DNA of 64,000 nucleotides from NCBI RefSeq assembly GCF_016907315.1, contig NZ_JAFBBS010000001.1:310001-374000 (forward strand), read 5' to 3'. The position numbers and the translations under genes were made by a program. The stretch comes from Microbacterium esteraromaticum. Lineage in GTDB: Bacteria > Actinomycetota > Actinomycetes > Actinomycetales > Microbacteriaceae. A model generated the notes under the pieces. The model had not been told where the DNA came from. It did no database searches and saw only the letters and a program-made list of their open reading frames with translations. This document shows positions 1 through 9,972 of the stretch, piece by piece (position 1 is the first letter of the stretch; the number at the start of each line of letters is the position of its first letter).

Positions 1-1037
1 TGCTCGTCGTCGAAGCGTCCCGTCGCGCTCGCGTGACCGGCGCCGGCGATGTCGCCGGTCTGGATCTCGAGGTTCGGGATCGAGTCGGCGCGGGCGCCCT
101 CGGTGAGCACGAGGTTGCGGTTCGCCTCGTACGAGTCGGTGCCGGTGGCATCCGGTCCGATCAGCACGTCGCCGATCCACACGCTGTGCGCGCTCTCACC
201 GTGCAGCGCGCCCTTGTAGAGCACGTCGCCGGTCGTGTGCGCGCCCTTGTGGTGCAGGTAGACCTGGCTCTCGAGGTGCTGGCCCGAATCCGCGAACGAC
301 AGACCGTACAGGTAGCCGTGCGAACCGGTGCCGGCGAGCTCGACGTTCGGGTTCACTCGGACGACGCCGCCGCCGAGGCTGACGACGATGTGGGTGAGCT
401 CGGCATCGCGGTCGACGCGAGCCTGGTGGGCGGCGGCGTGCACAGCATCGTCTTCCCAGCGCTGCACCGTCACGAGCTTCAGCTTCGCGCCGTCGCGCAC
501 GATGATCTCGACGTTCTGCGCGTACTCTGCCGTGCCGCTGTGCTGCAGCACGACCGTCGCCACGCTGTGGCGTCCCGCCTCGATCACGAGATGCGCATCG
601 GCTCGACCGCCGGTGCCGTCGATCGTGACGACGATCGGCTCGGCGACCTCTTCATCGGCGGGGATGCTCAGGTGCAGCGCCTCGCCGGCGCCCTGCCACG
701 CGACGGCCGAGACGACGTCCTCGGGGACGAAGAACTCGCCGCGAGGAGCCGTGCCGTGTGCGAGCGGCGTGCTGACGTACTGCTCGTGGCTGAAGGCGTA
801 GGTGACGCCCTCGCCCGCGTCAGCCGTCTCGAGGAGCGACTTCAGCTGTGCGATGGGCGTGTGCTTCCAGTTGACCTCGCGGCCCGTGGGGGCGCCGAAG
901 TCCTGAGGGTCGAACGACCGCGGCCGCTCGGAGCGGGTCTGCACCGGCACGAAGCCGGCGTCTGCGACCTGCGCGGCAGGGTCGATGTGCGCGTTCGTCT
1001 GCGGCGCCAGCTCGGGCGCCTGTGTGGGGGCCGTCAT
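1..1037 (-). CDS. sufD: Fe-S cluster assembly protein SufD (partial, C-terminus beyond window)
   Basis: SufD is a scaffold subunit of the cytosolic SufBC2D complex, which builds Fe-S clusters. The visible product (345 codons, beginning [20 protein letters not shown]) has the SufB/SufD right-handed beta-helix core, including a stretch reading DATGTDSYEANRNLVLTEGA near its end. The last part of the gene lies outside the window, so this is a truncation by the window edge, not a broken gene. Its ATG overlaps the sufB stop codon as ATGA, so the two are translationally coupled. sufC and the cysteine desulfurase would be expected next, off the edge. Confidence 0.93.
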   Translation of the reverse strand, partial: MTAPTQAPELAPQTNAHIDPAAQVADAGFVPVQTRSERPRSFDPQDFGAPTGREVNWKHTPIAQLKSLLETADAGEGVTYAFSHEQYVSTPLAHGTAPRGEFFVPEDVVSAVAWQGAGEALHLSIPADEEVAEPIVVTIDGTGGRADAHLVIEAGRHSVATVVLQHSGTAEYAQNVEIIVRDGAKLKLVTVQRWEDDAVHAAAHQARVDRDAELTHIVVSLGGGVVRVNPNVELAGTGSHGYLYGLSFADSGQHLESQVYLHHKGAHTTGDVLYKGALHGESAHSVWIGDVLIGPDATGTDSYEANRNLVLTEGARADSIPNLEIQTGDIAGAGHASATGRFDDE

Positions 1038-2455
1038 CAGCCGACCGATCCTTCCATGCCCATCTCGATGAGCTTGTTCAGTTCCATCGCGTACTCCATG
1101 GGCAGCTCGCGCGCGATCGGCTCGATGAACCCGCGCACGATCATCGCCATGGCCTCGGTCTCCTCGATGCCGCGGGACTGCAGATAGAAGAGCTGCTCCT
1201 CGCTGACCTTCGAGACCGTGGCCTCGTGGCCGAGCTGCACGTCGTCGACGCGGATGTCGATGGCCGGATACGTGTCGGAGCGCGACTGCGTGTCGACCAG
1301 CAGGGCATCGCACACCACCGAGTTGGCGGAGTGGTGCGCCGCCGCGTCCACGCGGACCTCGCCGCGGTAACCCGCACGACCGCCGCCACGGGCGATCGAC
1401 TTCGAGACGATCGACGACTGCGTGTACGGCGCCATGTGCACCATCTTCGCGCCGGCGTCCTGGTGCTGGCCGGGACCAGCGAACGCGACCGAGAGCGTCT
1501 CGCCCTTGGCGTGCTCGCCCATCAGGTAGATCGACGGGTACTTCATGGTCACCTTGGAGCCGATGTTGCCGTCGACCCACTCCATGGTCGCGCCCTCGTG
1601 GGCGACCGCGCGCTTGGTGACGAGGTTGTAGACGTTGCTCGACCAGTTCTGGATCGTGGTGTAGCGAACGCGGGCGTTCTTCTTCACGATGATCTCGACG
1701 ACGGCCGAGTGCAGCGAGTCCGACTTGTAGATCGGCGCGGTGCAGCCCTCGATGTAGTGCACGTAGCTGTCTTCATCGGCGATGATCAGCGTCCGCTCGA
1801 ACTGACCCATGTTCTCGGTGTTGATGCGGAAGTACGCCTGCAGCGGGATCTCGACGTGCACGCCCTTGGGCACGTACACGAACGACCCGCCCGACCACAC
1901 GGCGGTGTTCAGCGCTGCGAACTTGTTGTCTCCCGACGGGATGACGGTGCCGAAGTACTCCTCGAAGAACTCGGGGTGCTCGCGCAGCGCCGTGTCGGTG
2001 TCCATGAAGATGACACCCTGCTCCTCCAGGTCCTCGCGGATCTGGTGGTAGACGACCTCGGACTCGTACTGAGCCGCGACGCCGGCCACGAGACGCTGAC
2101 GCTCGGCTTCGGGGATGCCGAGTCGCTCGTAGGTGTTCTTGATGTCGTCGGGCAGGTCTTCCCAGCTCTGCGCCTGCTTCTCGGTGGAGCGCACGAAGTA
2201 CTTGATGTTGTCGAAGTCGATCTCGCTGAGGTCGGCGCCCCAGGTGGGCATCGGCTTGCGGTCGAAGAGCGACAGCCCCTTGAGGCGGGTCTTCAGCATC
2301 CACTCCGGCTCGCTCTTGAGAGCCGAGATGTCGCGCACGACGTCTTCAGACAGACCGCGACGCGCGCTGGCTCCGGCGGCATCCGCGTCGTGCCAGCCGA
2401 ACTCGTACACCCCCAGCCCTTCGAGTTCCGGGCGGTCGATCAGCACATCCGACAT
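1037..2455 (-). CDS. sufB: Fe-S cluster assembly protein SufB
   Basis: SufB (472 aa) is the main Fe-S scaffold of the SufBCD complex. The sequence has the family's [20 protein letters not shown] segment near the N-terminus and the [20 protein letters not shown] and [16 protein letters not shown] blocks in the C-terminal half. The length is that of an uninterrupted SufB; the intein found in mycobacterial SufB is absent. The ATG is preceded by GAGGAG at 8 nt. It heads the suf genes seen here and is transcribed divergently from ctaA, with a 240-bp shared upstream region. I see no SufR-type repressor gene next to it. Confidence 0.96.
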   Translation of the reverse strand: MSDVLIDRPELEGLGVYEFGWHDADAAGASARRGLSEDVVRDISALKSEPEWMLKTRLKGLSLFDRKPMPTWGADLSEIDFDNIKYFVRSTEKQAQSWEDLPDDIKNTYERLGIPEAERQRLVAGVAAQYESEVVYHQIREDLEEQGVIFMDTDTALREHPEFFEEYFGTVIPSGDNKFAALNTAVWSGGSFVYVPKGVHVEIPLQAYFRINTENMGQFERTLIIADEDSYVHYIEGCTAPIYKSDSLHSAVVEIIVKKNARVRYTTIQNWSSNVYNLVTKRAVAHEGATMEWVDGNIGSKVTMKYPSIYLMGEHAKGETLSVAFAGPGQHQDAGAKMVHMAPYTQSSIVSKSIARGGGRAGYRGEVRVDAAAHHSANSVVCDALLVDTQSRSDTYPAIDIRVDDVQLGHEATVSKVSEEQLFYLQSRGIEETEAMAMIVRGFIEPIARELPMEYAMELNKLIEMGMEGSVG

Positions 2456-2695
2456 GACACACTCTCCTCAACACGGGCCCAGACGGTGTCATCCGCCCCG
2501 GCACACCGGTTCCCCGTCGAGTCTTCAGGGAATGGATGCCGCTGATGGGCCCTCATCTTCGGCGCAGGACTCGCGCCTAAACTGTCGGTGAGGGAATTCG
2601 CGCTGCGCGCAGCCCCTCACCACAATCCCGATTCTACAGGTTCCGCCTCGCGCGCGGGCCGCGCCCGCCTGTCGATTCCGCGAACCGGAGGCACC

Positions 2696-3838
2696 ATGAA
2701 CCACACCGCCGCCCCGGATATGATCCCGGGTCGCCACACCCGCAGTGACCGCTTCGGGTGGCTCCCGACGACGATCGACCGGCGACTGAGGATCTTCGCC
2801 TGGCTGTCGTTCCTCGCCGAGGTCATCATCATCGGCACCGGCGGCGCCGTGCGCCTGACCGGGTCCGGACTCGGATGCTCCGAGTGGCCGCTGTGCACGC
2901 CCGAGTCTCTCGTGCCGATCCTCGAGGTGCAGGGCCTGCACGGCGCGATCGAGTTCGGGAACCGGGTGATGACCGGGGTCGTGGGGCTGCTGGCGCTCGC
3001 GGTGCTGATGATCACGCTGCATGTCATCAGCGGCCGACGCCTGGTGGTACGGGCCCTCTGGTTCGCGCTCGGCGGCATCGTGCTCGGTGTGCTGGTCTAC
3101 ACGGCGACGGCCGTCATCGGCGTGCCAGGCGCCGACGGCCGGACGACCGCGGTGATCGCCGCGGCCTTCATGTCGGCGGCCCTGCTGCTCGCCGTGCTCG
3201 TCGGCGCCACCGATTCGCTGCGTCAGCCGACGCCCCGGAAGGATCTCGCCGTGCTCGCCTGGGTCGTGCTGGTCGGCGTGATGGCACAGGCCGTGGTCGG
3301 CGGTTTCGCGGTGATCAGCAACCTCAACGCCTTCGTCGTCGGCTTCCACTATGCGGTCTCACTGACCCTGGTGTGCGTCACAGCCCTGTTCCTCGTACGG
3401 CTCGACACGCCTGAAGCGCCGCAAGCGCCGGCCGTGCCGAGGTGGTTCTCCGTCCTCACGCACGTCACGGGCCTGGCTCTGGCGCTCACCATCGTCTTCG
3501 GGGTGCTGACGACCGGTTCCGGGCCGCACTCGGGCGACGAGGCCATCACACGTCAGGGCTTCGACGCGACGGTGCTCGCTCATGTGCACTCCTGGCCCGG
3601 ATACATCCTCGCTGCTCTGGTCGTGACTCTGCTCGTGACCGCCTGGGTGATGCGTCTGCGGCCGCGCACCTGGCTGCTCGTGCTGACCGCAGCGATCGCC
3701 GTGCAGGTGGGCGTCGGCGTGCTTCAGGCCCGCACCGGGCTGCCGCCCGTGCTCGTCGGCGTGCACATGGTGCTCGCAGCTCTCTCCGCCGCGACCTACG
3801 TGGTCGTCGTCACGAAGCTTAAGAAGCCAGTGGCCTGA
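2696..3838 (+). CDS. ctaA: Heme A synthase (COX15/CtaA family)
   Basis: CtaA oxidises the methyl group of heme O to the formyl group of heme A for aa3-type cytochrome oxidase, in the cytoplasmic membrane. The 380-residue product shows about eight hydrophobic segments, the GTGGAVRLTGSGLGCSEWPL signature with a Cys pair (C-x5-C) in the first external loop, and paired heme-ligand His regions (GLHGAIEFGNR, HVHSWPGY). I chose the ATG at 2696 because GGAGG lies 6 nt upstream; an open frame continues upstream but lacks family similarity. It converges on ctaB, the preceding step in heme A synthesis, across a shared terminator. Confidence 0.93.
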   Translation: MNHTAAPDMIPGRHTRSDRFGWLPTTIDRRLRIFAWLSFLAEVIIIGTGGAVRLTGSGLGCSEWPLCTPESLVPILEVQGLHGAIEFGNRVMTGVVGLLALAVLMITLHVISGRRLVVRALWFALGGIVLGVLVYTATAVIGVPGADGRTTAVIAAAFMSAALLLAVLVGATDSLRQPTPRKDLAVLAWVVLVGVMAQAVVGGFAVISNLNAFVVGFHYAVSLTLVCVTALFLVRLDTPEAPQAPAVPRWFSVLTHVTGLALALTIVFGVLTTGSGPHSGDEAITRQGFDATVLAHVHSWPGYILAALVVTLLVTAWVMRLRPRTWLLVLTAAIAVQVGVGVLQARTGLPPVLVGVHMVLAALSAATYVVVVTKLKKPVA

Positions 3839-3855
3839 GGCCCTCCCTCACCGCA

Positions 3856-3896
3856 CATGACAGTGGCCCCGCCGGATCGGCGGGGCCACTGTCATG
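3856..3896. terminator. Bidirectional hairpin terminator between ctaA and ctaB
   Basis: Perfect 19-bp inverted repeat (arms 3856-3874 and 3878-3896, loop GAT) in the 69-bp gap between two convergent genes. The GC-rich core GGCCCCGCCG pairs with CGGCGGGGCC. There is no real U-tract, as is common for actinobacterial terminators. The symmetry suits both strands. Confidence 0.8.
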
Positions 3897-3907
3897 AAGT
3901 CCGATGA

Positions 3908-4822
3908 TCAGAACGGCAGCAGCGGGTCGACCGCGACGGCGAGGAAGATCAGCGTCAGGTAGGTGATCGATGCGTGGAACACGCGCATCGGGCGCGCCTC
4001 GCCGCCGTGCACGGCGCGGTTGTACAGGCGGTGCGACTCGTAGATGAACCAGCCGCCGAAGACGAGCGCCGAGACGGTGTACACCAGACCCATCTGGGCG
4101 ACCGGCACGAGCAGCAGCGAGCAGGCGACGGTCGCCCACGCGTAGAGGATGACCTGCAGCCCGACCTGCGAGGCAGAGCGGGTCACCCCGAGCATCGGCA
4201 CGTCGACGTCGTCGTAGTCGTCCTTGTACTTCATCGACAGCGGCCAGTAGTGCGGGGGCGTCCACAGGAACACGAGCACGAACAGCACGAAGGGCGGCCA
4301 GTCCAGCGATCCCGTGACCGCGCTCCAGCCGATGAGCACGGGGAAGCATCCGGCGATGCCGCCCCACACGATGTTCTGCTCGGTGCGACGCTTGAGGATC
4401 ATCGTGTAGATCACGACGTAGAAGAAGATCGCGACGACCGAGAGCGTGGCTGCGAGCCAGTTGGTCGTGAGCAGAAGCCAGACGGTGGATGCCACGGCGA
4501 GCACCCAGGAGAAGACCAGGGCGCCCCGCGGCGACACCTCTCCCGTGACGAGCGGACGGTTCTCGGTGCGCTTCATGTGCACGTCGATGTCCCGGTCCAG
4601 GTACATGTTGAAGGATGCTGCGGATGAGGCGCTCATCGCACCGCCGATCACCGTCGCGATGACGAGCCAGATGTCGGGCATCCCGCCTTCGGCGAGGAAC
4701 ATCACCGGCACGGTGGAGACGAGCAGCAGCTCCAGCACACGGGGTTTGGTGAGGGCGATGTAACCGCGGATCCTCTGACCGAGCGAGTGATGAGTCGCGG
4801 CGGTCTGCGATGTCGTCGAGAT
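3908..4822 (-). CDS. ctaB: Protoheme IX farnesyltransferase (heme O synthase)
   Basis: UbiA-family membrane prenyltransferase that farnesylates heme B to heme O, the substrate of CtaA. The prenyl-diphosphate motif [11 protein letters not shown], followed by KRTENRPL, and a second acidic motif [12 protein letters not shown] are both present, with about nine membrane segments. Start choice is odd. A strong AAGGAGG (complement of 4831-4837) is followed after 8 nt by ATC (4822-4820), giving [20 protein letters not shown]. No ATG, GTG or TTG is in frame there. The only upstream in-frame GTG (4888) lies upstream of a good -10 hexamer (TAGACT, 4868-4863) and would not be transcribed. I favour an AUC start (304 aa); with GTG 4888 the protein would be 326 aa. 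Confidence 0.9.
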   Translation of the reverse strand: MSTTSQTAATHHSLGQRIRGYIALTKPRVLELLLVSTVPVMFLAEGGMPDIWLVIATVIGGAMSASSAASFNMYLDRDIDVHMKRTENRPLVTGEVSPRGALVFSWVLAVASTVWLLLTTNWLAATLSVVAIFFYVVIYTMILKRRTEQNIVWGGIAGCFPVLIGWSAVTGSLDWPPFVLFVLVFLWTPPHYWPLSMKYKDDYDDVDVPMLGVTRSASQVGLQVILYAWATVACSLLLVPVAQMGLVYTVSALVFGGWFIYESHRLYNRAVHGGEARPMRVFHASITYLTLIFLAVAVDPLLPF

Positions 4823-4830
4823 CGCGATCC

Positions 4831-4868
4831 CCTCCTTATGCGTGCATGGCGGACGTCGTCCCAGTCTA
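4831..4868 (-). promoter_or_regulatory. ctaB promoter -10 and Shine-Dalgarno
   Basis: On the minus strand, TAGACT (4868-4863) is a likely -10 box placing transcription start near 4856. AAGGAGG (4837-4831) is a near-perfect Shine-Dalgarno. Together they bracket where translation must begin and decide the start in favour of the ATC at 4822. No convincing -35 was found. Confidence 0.6.
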
Positions 4869-4997
4869 TGCCACTCGGCGTGTCGCACCGGGTGGCCCGA
4901 GAGTCCGCGGCGCAGTCGCTCCTCAACAGGCTGGAAAGCGATTTCCCTGACGCTGTGACCTCGCGCAACACACGCCGGACGACCGGGGGCACCCCGC

Positions 4998-5003
4998 TAT
5001 GCT
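4998..5003 (+). promoter_or_regulatory. Probable -10 box of the pentose-phosphate operon
   Basis: TATGCT at 4998-5003 is the best -10 match upstream of tkt and predicts a leader of about 95 nt before the GTG start, unlike the leaderless genes elsewhere in the window. No clear -35 is visible. Confidence 0.45.
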
Positions 5004-5104
5004 GAAACCCACTCGCGCACCCGCAGCTGTGCAGTTCCACTCCGTGACGACGCGGAAAGCGCAGGAATACGGGAGCCTCCGCAAGCGTCTGAAGGAGTAT
5101 GGCC

Positions 5105-7204
5105 GTGGCAGAACTTCACTGGGATGAGATCGACCGACGTGCGGTGGACACCGCCCGAGTGCTCGCGGCCGACGCCGTCGAGAAGGTCGGCAACGGTCAT
5201 CCCGGAACAGCGATGAGTCTCGCCCCTGCCGCGTACCTGCTGTACCAGCGCGTCATGCGTCATGATCCCGCCGACACCGACTGGCTCGGCCGCGACCGTT
5301 TCATCCTCTCGGTCGGCCACTCGTCGCTCACCCAGTACGTGCAGCTCTACCTCGGCGGCTTCGGACTCGAGCTCGAAGACCTGCAGTCGCTGCGCACCTG
5401 GGGATCGAAGACCCCTGGGCACCCCGAGTACGGTCACACGAAGGGCGTCGAGATCACCACCGGCCCCCTCGGCCAGGGCCTCGCCTCGGCCGTCGGCTTC
5501 GCCTACGCCGCGCGGTACGAGCGCGGTCTGTTCGACCCGGATGCCGCCCCGGGCACCAGCCCGTTCGACCACTTCGTCTACGTGATCGCGGGAGACGGCG
5601 ACCTCCAGGAGGGCGTCACCAGCGAAGCGTCGTCGCTCGCCGGGCACCAGCAGCTCGGCAACCTCATCGCCATCTACGACTCCAACCAGATCTCGATCGA
5701 GGACGACACCGACGTCGCGTTCACCGAGGATGTCGCCGCGCGCTACGAGGCCTATGGCTGGCATGTGCAGACCGTCGACTGGAAGAAGACCGGCGAGTAC
5801 GTCGAGGACGTGGCGGAGCTGCACGCCGCGATCGCCGCCGCGCAGGGCGAGCAGGCGAAGCCGTCGCTGATCATCCTGAGGACCATCATCGGCTGGCCGT
5901 CGCCCGGCAAGCAGAACACCGGCAAGATCCACGGCTCCGCGCTCGGCGCCGACGAGCTCGCCGCCACCAAGAAGGTGCTGGGCTTCGACCCCGAGCAGCA
6001 CTTCGTCGTCGCCGACGACATCATCGCGCACACCCGCAAGCTCGGTGAGCGCGCCGCCGAGGCACGTGCCGAATGGCAGAAGTCGTTCGATGCATGGGCC
6101 GAGGCGAACCCCGAGCGCAAAGCGCTGCTCGACCGTCTCGAGGCGCACGAGCTGCCCGAAGGCATCGCCGACGCGCTGCCGGTCTTCGAAGCAGGCAAGG
6201 ACGTCTCGACCCGCGCGGCCTCCGGCCAGGTCATCAACGCCCTCGCCGCAGAGCTCCCCGAGCTCTGGGGAGGTTCCGCCGACCTCGCGGAGTCGAATCT
6301 CACCACCATCAAGGACGCGCCGTCGTTCATCCCGGTCGAGTGGTCGACGCACGAGTGGAAGGGCAACCCCTACGGCCGCGTGCTGCACTTCGGCATCCGC
6401 GAGCACGCGATGGGCGCGATCGTCAACGGCATCGTCCTGCACGGACCGACCCGCGCGTTCGGCGGCACATTCCTCATCTTCAGCGACTACATGCGCCCCG
6501 CGGTGCGTCTGGCAGCGCTCATGAACGTGCCGAGCATCTTCGTCTGGACCCACGACTCCGTCGCTCTCGGCGAGGACGGCCCGACCCACCAGCCGATCGA
6601 GCAGCTCGCCTCCTTGCGTCTCATCCCCAACTTCACCGTCGTGCGCCCCGCCGACGCCAACGAGACCGCTGCCGCGTGGCTCGAGCTGCTGCGCCGCCAC
6701 GGCGGCCCCGCGGGAATCGCGCTGACGCGTCAGAACATCGCGGTGTTCGAGCGCGGCGACGGCGAGGCATCCGGTGACACCTTCGCCTCTGCAGCCCACA
6801 CGGCCAAGGGCGCATACGTGCTCGCAGAGGCGCCGGGCGGGACGCCCGACGTGATCCTCATCGCCACCGGCTCCGAGGTGCAGCTCGCCGTCGCCGCCCG
6901 CGAGACGCTGGCAGCCGAAGGTGTGAACGCCCGCGTGGTGTCCGCGCCGTCGCTGGAGTGGTTCGCCGAGCAGGACGAGGCGTACCGCGAGTCGGTGCTG
7001 CCGGCGTCGGTCACCGCCCGAGTCTCGGTCGAGGCCGGATCCGTCGCCAGCTGGCGCGGCATCGTCGGCGACCGCGGCCGCTCCGTCGGCATCGACCACT
7101 TCGGCGCGTCGGCCGACTACAAGACCCTGTTCGAGAAGTTCGGCGTCACCGCCGAGGCCGTCGTGGACGCCGCCCGCGAGACCATCGCCGCGTCAGCGCG
7201 CTGA
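5105..7204 (+). CDS. tkt: Transketolase
   Basis: Thiamine-diphosphate enzyme that moves two-carbon units between ketose and aldose phosphates in the non-oxidative pentose phosphate pathway. The full three-domain length is present, with [13 protein letters not shown] at the N-terminus, the TPP-binding [15 protein letters not shown] block and the [15 protein letters not shown] segment of the pyrimidine domain. GTG 5105 is preferred because GGAG (5094-5097) lies 7 nt upstream; the ATG at 5099 would be only 1 nt from it (699 versus 701 aa). It is the first gene of a six-gene operon whose downstream members overlap or nearly touch. Confidence 0.96.
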   Translation: MAELHWDEIDRRAVDTARVLAADAVEKVGNGHPGTAMSLAPAAYLLYQRVMRHDPADTDWLGRDRFILSVGHSSLTQYVQLYLGGFGLELEDLQSLRTWGSKTPGHPEYGHTKGVEITTGPLGQGLASAVGFAYAARYERGLFDPDAAPGTSPFDHFVYVIAGDGDLQEGVTSEASSLAGHQQLGNLIAIYDSNQISIEDDTDVAFTEDVAARYEAYGWHVQTVDWKKTGEYVEDVAELHAAIAAAQGEQAKPSLIILRTIIGWPSPGKQNTGKIHGSALGADELAATKKVLGFDPEQHFVVADDIIAHTRKLGERAAEARAEWQKSFDAWAEANPERKALLDRLEAHELPEGIADALPVFEAGKDVSTRAASGQVINALAAELPELWGGSADLAESNLTTIKDAPSFIPVEWSTHEWKGNPYGRVLHFGIREHAMGAIVNGIVLHGPTRAFGGTFLIFSDYMRPAVRLAALMNVPSIFVWTHDSVALGEDGPTHQPIEQLASLRLIPNFTVVRPADANETAAAWLELLRRHGGPAGIALTRQNIAVFERGDGEASGDTFASAAHTAKGAYVLAEAPGGTPDVILIATGSEVQLAVAARETLAAEGVNARVVSAPSLEWFAEQDEAYRESVLPASVTARVSVEAGSVASWRGIVGDRGRSVGIDHFGASADYKTLFEKFGVTAEAVVDAARETIAASAR

Positions 7205-7230
7205 ACGACGCAGAAGGAGAACAAGACATC

Positions 7231-8343
7231 ATGAGCACCCCCACCGAGAACCTCGCACAGGCCGGCGTCAGCATCTGGCTCGACGACCTGTCCCGCACCC
7301 GCATCAGCACCGGAAATCTGCAGCAGCTGATCGAGAGCCGCAACGTCGTCGGCGTCACGACCAACCCGACCATCTTCGCGACAGCCCTGATGGACCAGAA
7401 CGACACCTCGTACGACGCGCAGACTCACGAGCTCGCCGTGGCAGGCGCCTCAGCGGAGGACGCCGTGTTCGCGGCCACCACGCAGGACGTCGCCGCCGCG
7501 CTCGACATCTTCCGTCCCGTGTGGGAGAAGACGAACCACGTCGACGGCCGCGTCTCGATCGAGGTGTCCCCCGACCTCGCGCACGACACCGAGGGAACCG
7601 TGGCCCAGGCCAAGCAGCTGTGGGAGAAGATCGACCGCCCCAACCTGCTGGTCAAGATCCCGGCCACGAAGGCCGGCCTTCCCGCCATCACCGAGGCGAT
7701 CGCAGCAGGCATCAGCGTGAACGTCACGCTCATCTTCAGCCTCGAGCGCTACAACGACGTCATCGACGCGTACCTCGCTGGTCTCGAGGGCGCCAAGGAG
7801 GCGGGCATCGACCTCTCGACGATCCACTCGGTCGCGTCGTTCTTCGTGTCGCGCGTCGACACCGAGACCGACAAGCGACTGGTCGAGATCGGCACCGACG
7901 AGGCCCTGGCGCTCAAGAGCAAGGCCGGTCTCGCCAACGCGCGCCTCGCCTATGAGCTCTTCGAGAAGAAGTTCGCCGAGAAGCGGGCGCAGGACCTCAT
8001 CGCCACTGGTGCCAACCTGCAGCGCCCGCTCTGGGCATCCACCGGCGTCAAGGACCCGAACCTCCCCGACACGCTCTACGTCACCCAGCTCGTCGCCCCC
8101 GGCGTCGTCAACACGATGCCCGAGAAGACGCTCGAGGCCACGTTCGACCACGGCGAGGTCACTGGGGACACGATCACCTCGACCTACGCCGAGTCGCACG
8201 AGGTCTTCGCCGGTCTCAAGGCCGTCGGCGTCGACTTCGACGACGTCACCCAGGTGCTCGAAGACGAGGGAGTCGCCAAGTTCATCGACTCGTGGCACGG
8301 TCTGCTCGCTCAGGTCGCAGAGGGCCTGGAAGCCGCACGATGA
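7231..8343 (+). CDS. tal: Transaldolase
   Basis: Transfers dihydroxyacetone units in the non-oxidative pentose phosphate pathway. The 370-residue product belongs to the longer actinobacterial/cyanobacterial transaldolase type. The Schiff-base lysine is expected at K142 in [21 protein letters not shown] near residue 41 is the other hallmark. ATG 7231 follows AGAAGGAGA at good spacing, 26 nt after tkt. Its TGA overlaps the pgi start (ATGA), so translation of the two is coupled. The frame is open upstream into tkt, but those codons are antiparallel noise without family similarity. Confidence 0.96.
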   Translation: MSTPTENLAQAGVSIWLDDLSRTRISTGNLQQLIESRNVVGVTTNPTIFATALMDQNDTSYDAQTHELAVAGASAEDAVFAATTQDVAAALDIFRPVWEKTNHVDGRVSIEVSPDLAHDTEGTVAQAKQLWEKIDRPNLLVKIPATKAGLPAITEAIAAGISVNVTLIFSLERYNDVIDAYLAGLEGAKEAGIDLSTIHSVASFFVSRVDTETDKRLVEIGTDEALALKSKAGLANARLAYELFEKKFAEKRAQDLIATGANLQRPLWASTGVKDPNLPDTLYVTQLVAPGVVNTMPEKTLEATFDHGEVTGDTITSTYAESHEVFAGLKAVGVDFDDVTQVLEDEGVAKFIDSWHGLLAQVAEGLEAAR

Positions 8344-9938
8344 CCGTCTCGGTGCACGTGTCGCATGCGGCGCAGCCCGCCGTCGACCAGGTCGTCGCAA
8401 CGCTGGTCGGCGACCTCGTCGCGTCACGTGTCACCGCAGCGGACAGCGACCTCTGGGGTCCGGATGCCGCCGCCGAAGCAGCCATCAGACTCGGCTGGGT
8501 CGAGGCCGTCTCGAACTCGCGCCCGCTCGTCGCGGAGATCGTCGCGCTGCGCGATGACCTCCGCGCACGCGGAGTCGATCGCATCGTCCTCGCGGGCATG
8601 GGCGGATCCTCGCTCGCCCCCGAGGTCATCGCCAACACGGCGGGTGTGCCCCTGACGATCCTCGACAGCACCGCGCCCGCGCAGGTGCTGCGCGCGATAG
8701 ACGACGACCTCGCGCGCACGGCGCTGGTCGTGTCGTCGAAGTCCGGATCGACGATCGAGACCGACTCTCAGCGCCGCGCGTTCGAGGCCGCCTTCAGCGA
8801 CCTGGGAATCGACCCGGCAGAGCGCATCATCGTCGTCACCGATCCCGGCTCGCCGTTGGAGTCCTCGGCACGGGATGCCGGATACAGGGTCTTCACGGCC
8901 GACCCGAACGTCGGCGGACGGTACTCCGCACTCACCGCATTCGGGCTGGTACCCGCGGGCCTCGCCGGCGCCGACATCGGGGAGCTGCTCGACGAGGCAG
9001 AGGCCTCGCTGCTGCAGTTCGCCGTGGACTCCTCCGACAATCCGGCACTGCGGCTGGCAGCGGCGATCGTCGGCACCGCCCCCCGACACGACAAGCTCGG
9101 CCTGATCAGTGACGGCACCCACATCGAAGGACTGCCCGACTGGATCGAGCAGCTCGTCGCGGAGTCCACAGGCAAGGCGGGCACGGGAATCCTCCCCGTC
9201 GTGCTGCTGCCCGTCTCCCCCGAAGTCGACGCCCGGCCGGCCGACCTGCAGATCGTGCGTCTCGTCGACGACGCCGACGAGCTCCACCTGCGTCACCAGG
9301 GCGACATCCTCGTCAGCGGAACCCTCGGAGCGCAGTTCCTGCTCTGGGAGTATGCGACCGCGATCGCGGGTCACCTCCTGGGGATCAACCCGTTCGACCA
9401 GCCCGATGTCGAGGCAGCGAAGACCGCCGCGCGAGGCCTTCTCGACGCCAGACCCGAGGTCTCCGCGCCGGCGTTCATCGAGGAGGGCATCGAGGTGCGG
9501 GCATCCGACCCCGCTCTTCTCGCCGCCGGCACTCTCGCGGGCGTGCTCGATGCGCTCTGGGCCCGCCTCGGCGCCGACGGCTACGTCGCCATCCAGGCGT
9601 ACGTCGACCGCACCGGCGTTCCCCAGCTGCGGGGGCTGCGAGAGATGGTGGCGGCCGACTCGGGCCGGCCGACGACCTTCGGATGGGGCCCGCGCTTCCT
9701 GCACTCGACCGGCCAGTATCATAAGGGCGGCCCCGCGCAGGGCGTGTACCTGCAGATCACCGAGCGCACCGACGTCGATCTCGAGGTCCCCGGACGCCCG
9801 TTCACCTTCGGGCAGCTGATCGAGGCGCAGGCCGCGGGTGACGCGGCCGTGCTCTCGGGCCTGGGCCGTCCCGTCGTCACCTTGACCATCACAGATGCCG
9901 TGGATGACGTGCTGGCGCTCTTCGAAGCCGCCCAGTGA
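8340..9938 (+). CDS. pgi: Glucose-6-phosphate isomerase
   Basis: Interconverts glucose 6-phosphate and fructose 6-phosphate. The 532-residue product has the SIS-domain motif [13 protein letters not shown] near residue 128 and a C-terminal block [19 protein letters not shown]. It looks like the divergent actinobacterial form rather than the classic E. coli-type Pgi, whose signature patterns are not intact. Its position between tal and zwf ties glycolysis directly to both branches of the pentose phosphate pathway. The start is the ATG overlapping tal's stop by 4 bp. Confidence 0.92.
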   Translation: MTVSVHVSHAAQPAVDQVVATLVGDLVASRVTAADSDLWGPDAAAEAAIRLGWVEAVSNSRPLVAEIVALRDDLRARGVDRIVLAGMGGSSLAPEVIANTAGVPLTILDSTAPAQVLRAIDDDLARTALVVSSKSGSTIETDSQRRAFEAAFSDLGIDPAERIIVVTDPGSPLESSARDAGYRVFTADPNVGGRYSALTAFGLVPAGLAGADIGELLDEAEASLLQFAVDSSDNPALRLAAAIVGTAPRHDKLGLISDGTHIEGLPDWIEQLVAESTGKAGTGILPVVLLPVSPEVDARPADLQIVRLVDDADELHLRHQGDILVSGTLGAQFLLWEYATAIAGHLLGINPFDQPDVEAAKTAARGLLDARPEVSAPAFIEEGIEVRASDPALLAAGTLAGVLDALWARLGADGYVAIQAYVDRTGVPQLRGLREMVAADSGRPTTFGWGPRFLHSTGQYHKGGPAQGVYLQITERTDVDLEVPGRPFTFGQLIEAQAAGDAAVLSGLGRPVVTLTITDAVDDVLALFEAAQ

Positions 9939-9972
9939 GATCACCCGCACCACTTGGAGAACTCCCCCACCG

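Noticed and set aside
1037-2455. Intein in sufB
   Set aside because: Mycobacterial SufB often carries one, but this protein is 472 residues and continuous across the usual insertion region.
4820-4888. GTG 4888 as the ctaB start
   Set aside because: It lies upstream of a good -10 box, has no Shine-Dalgarno, and would place the strong AAGGAGG inside the coding region.
4997-7099. Open frame of 700 codons antisense to tkt
   Set aside because: High-GC codon bias leaves long antisense frames; the protein has no recognisable family and tkt is unmistakable on the other strand. The same reasoning removes long frames antisense to sufB, dnaJ, lepA, leuA, comEC, leuS and others.
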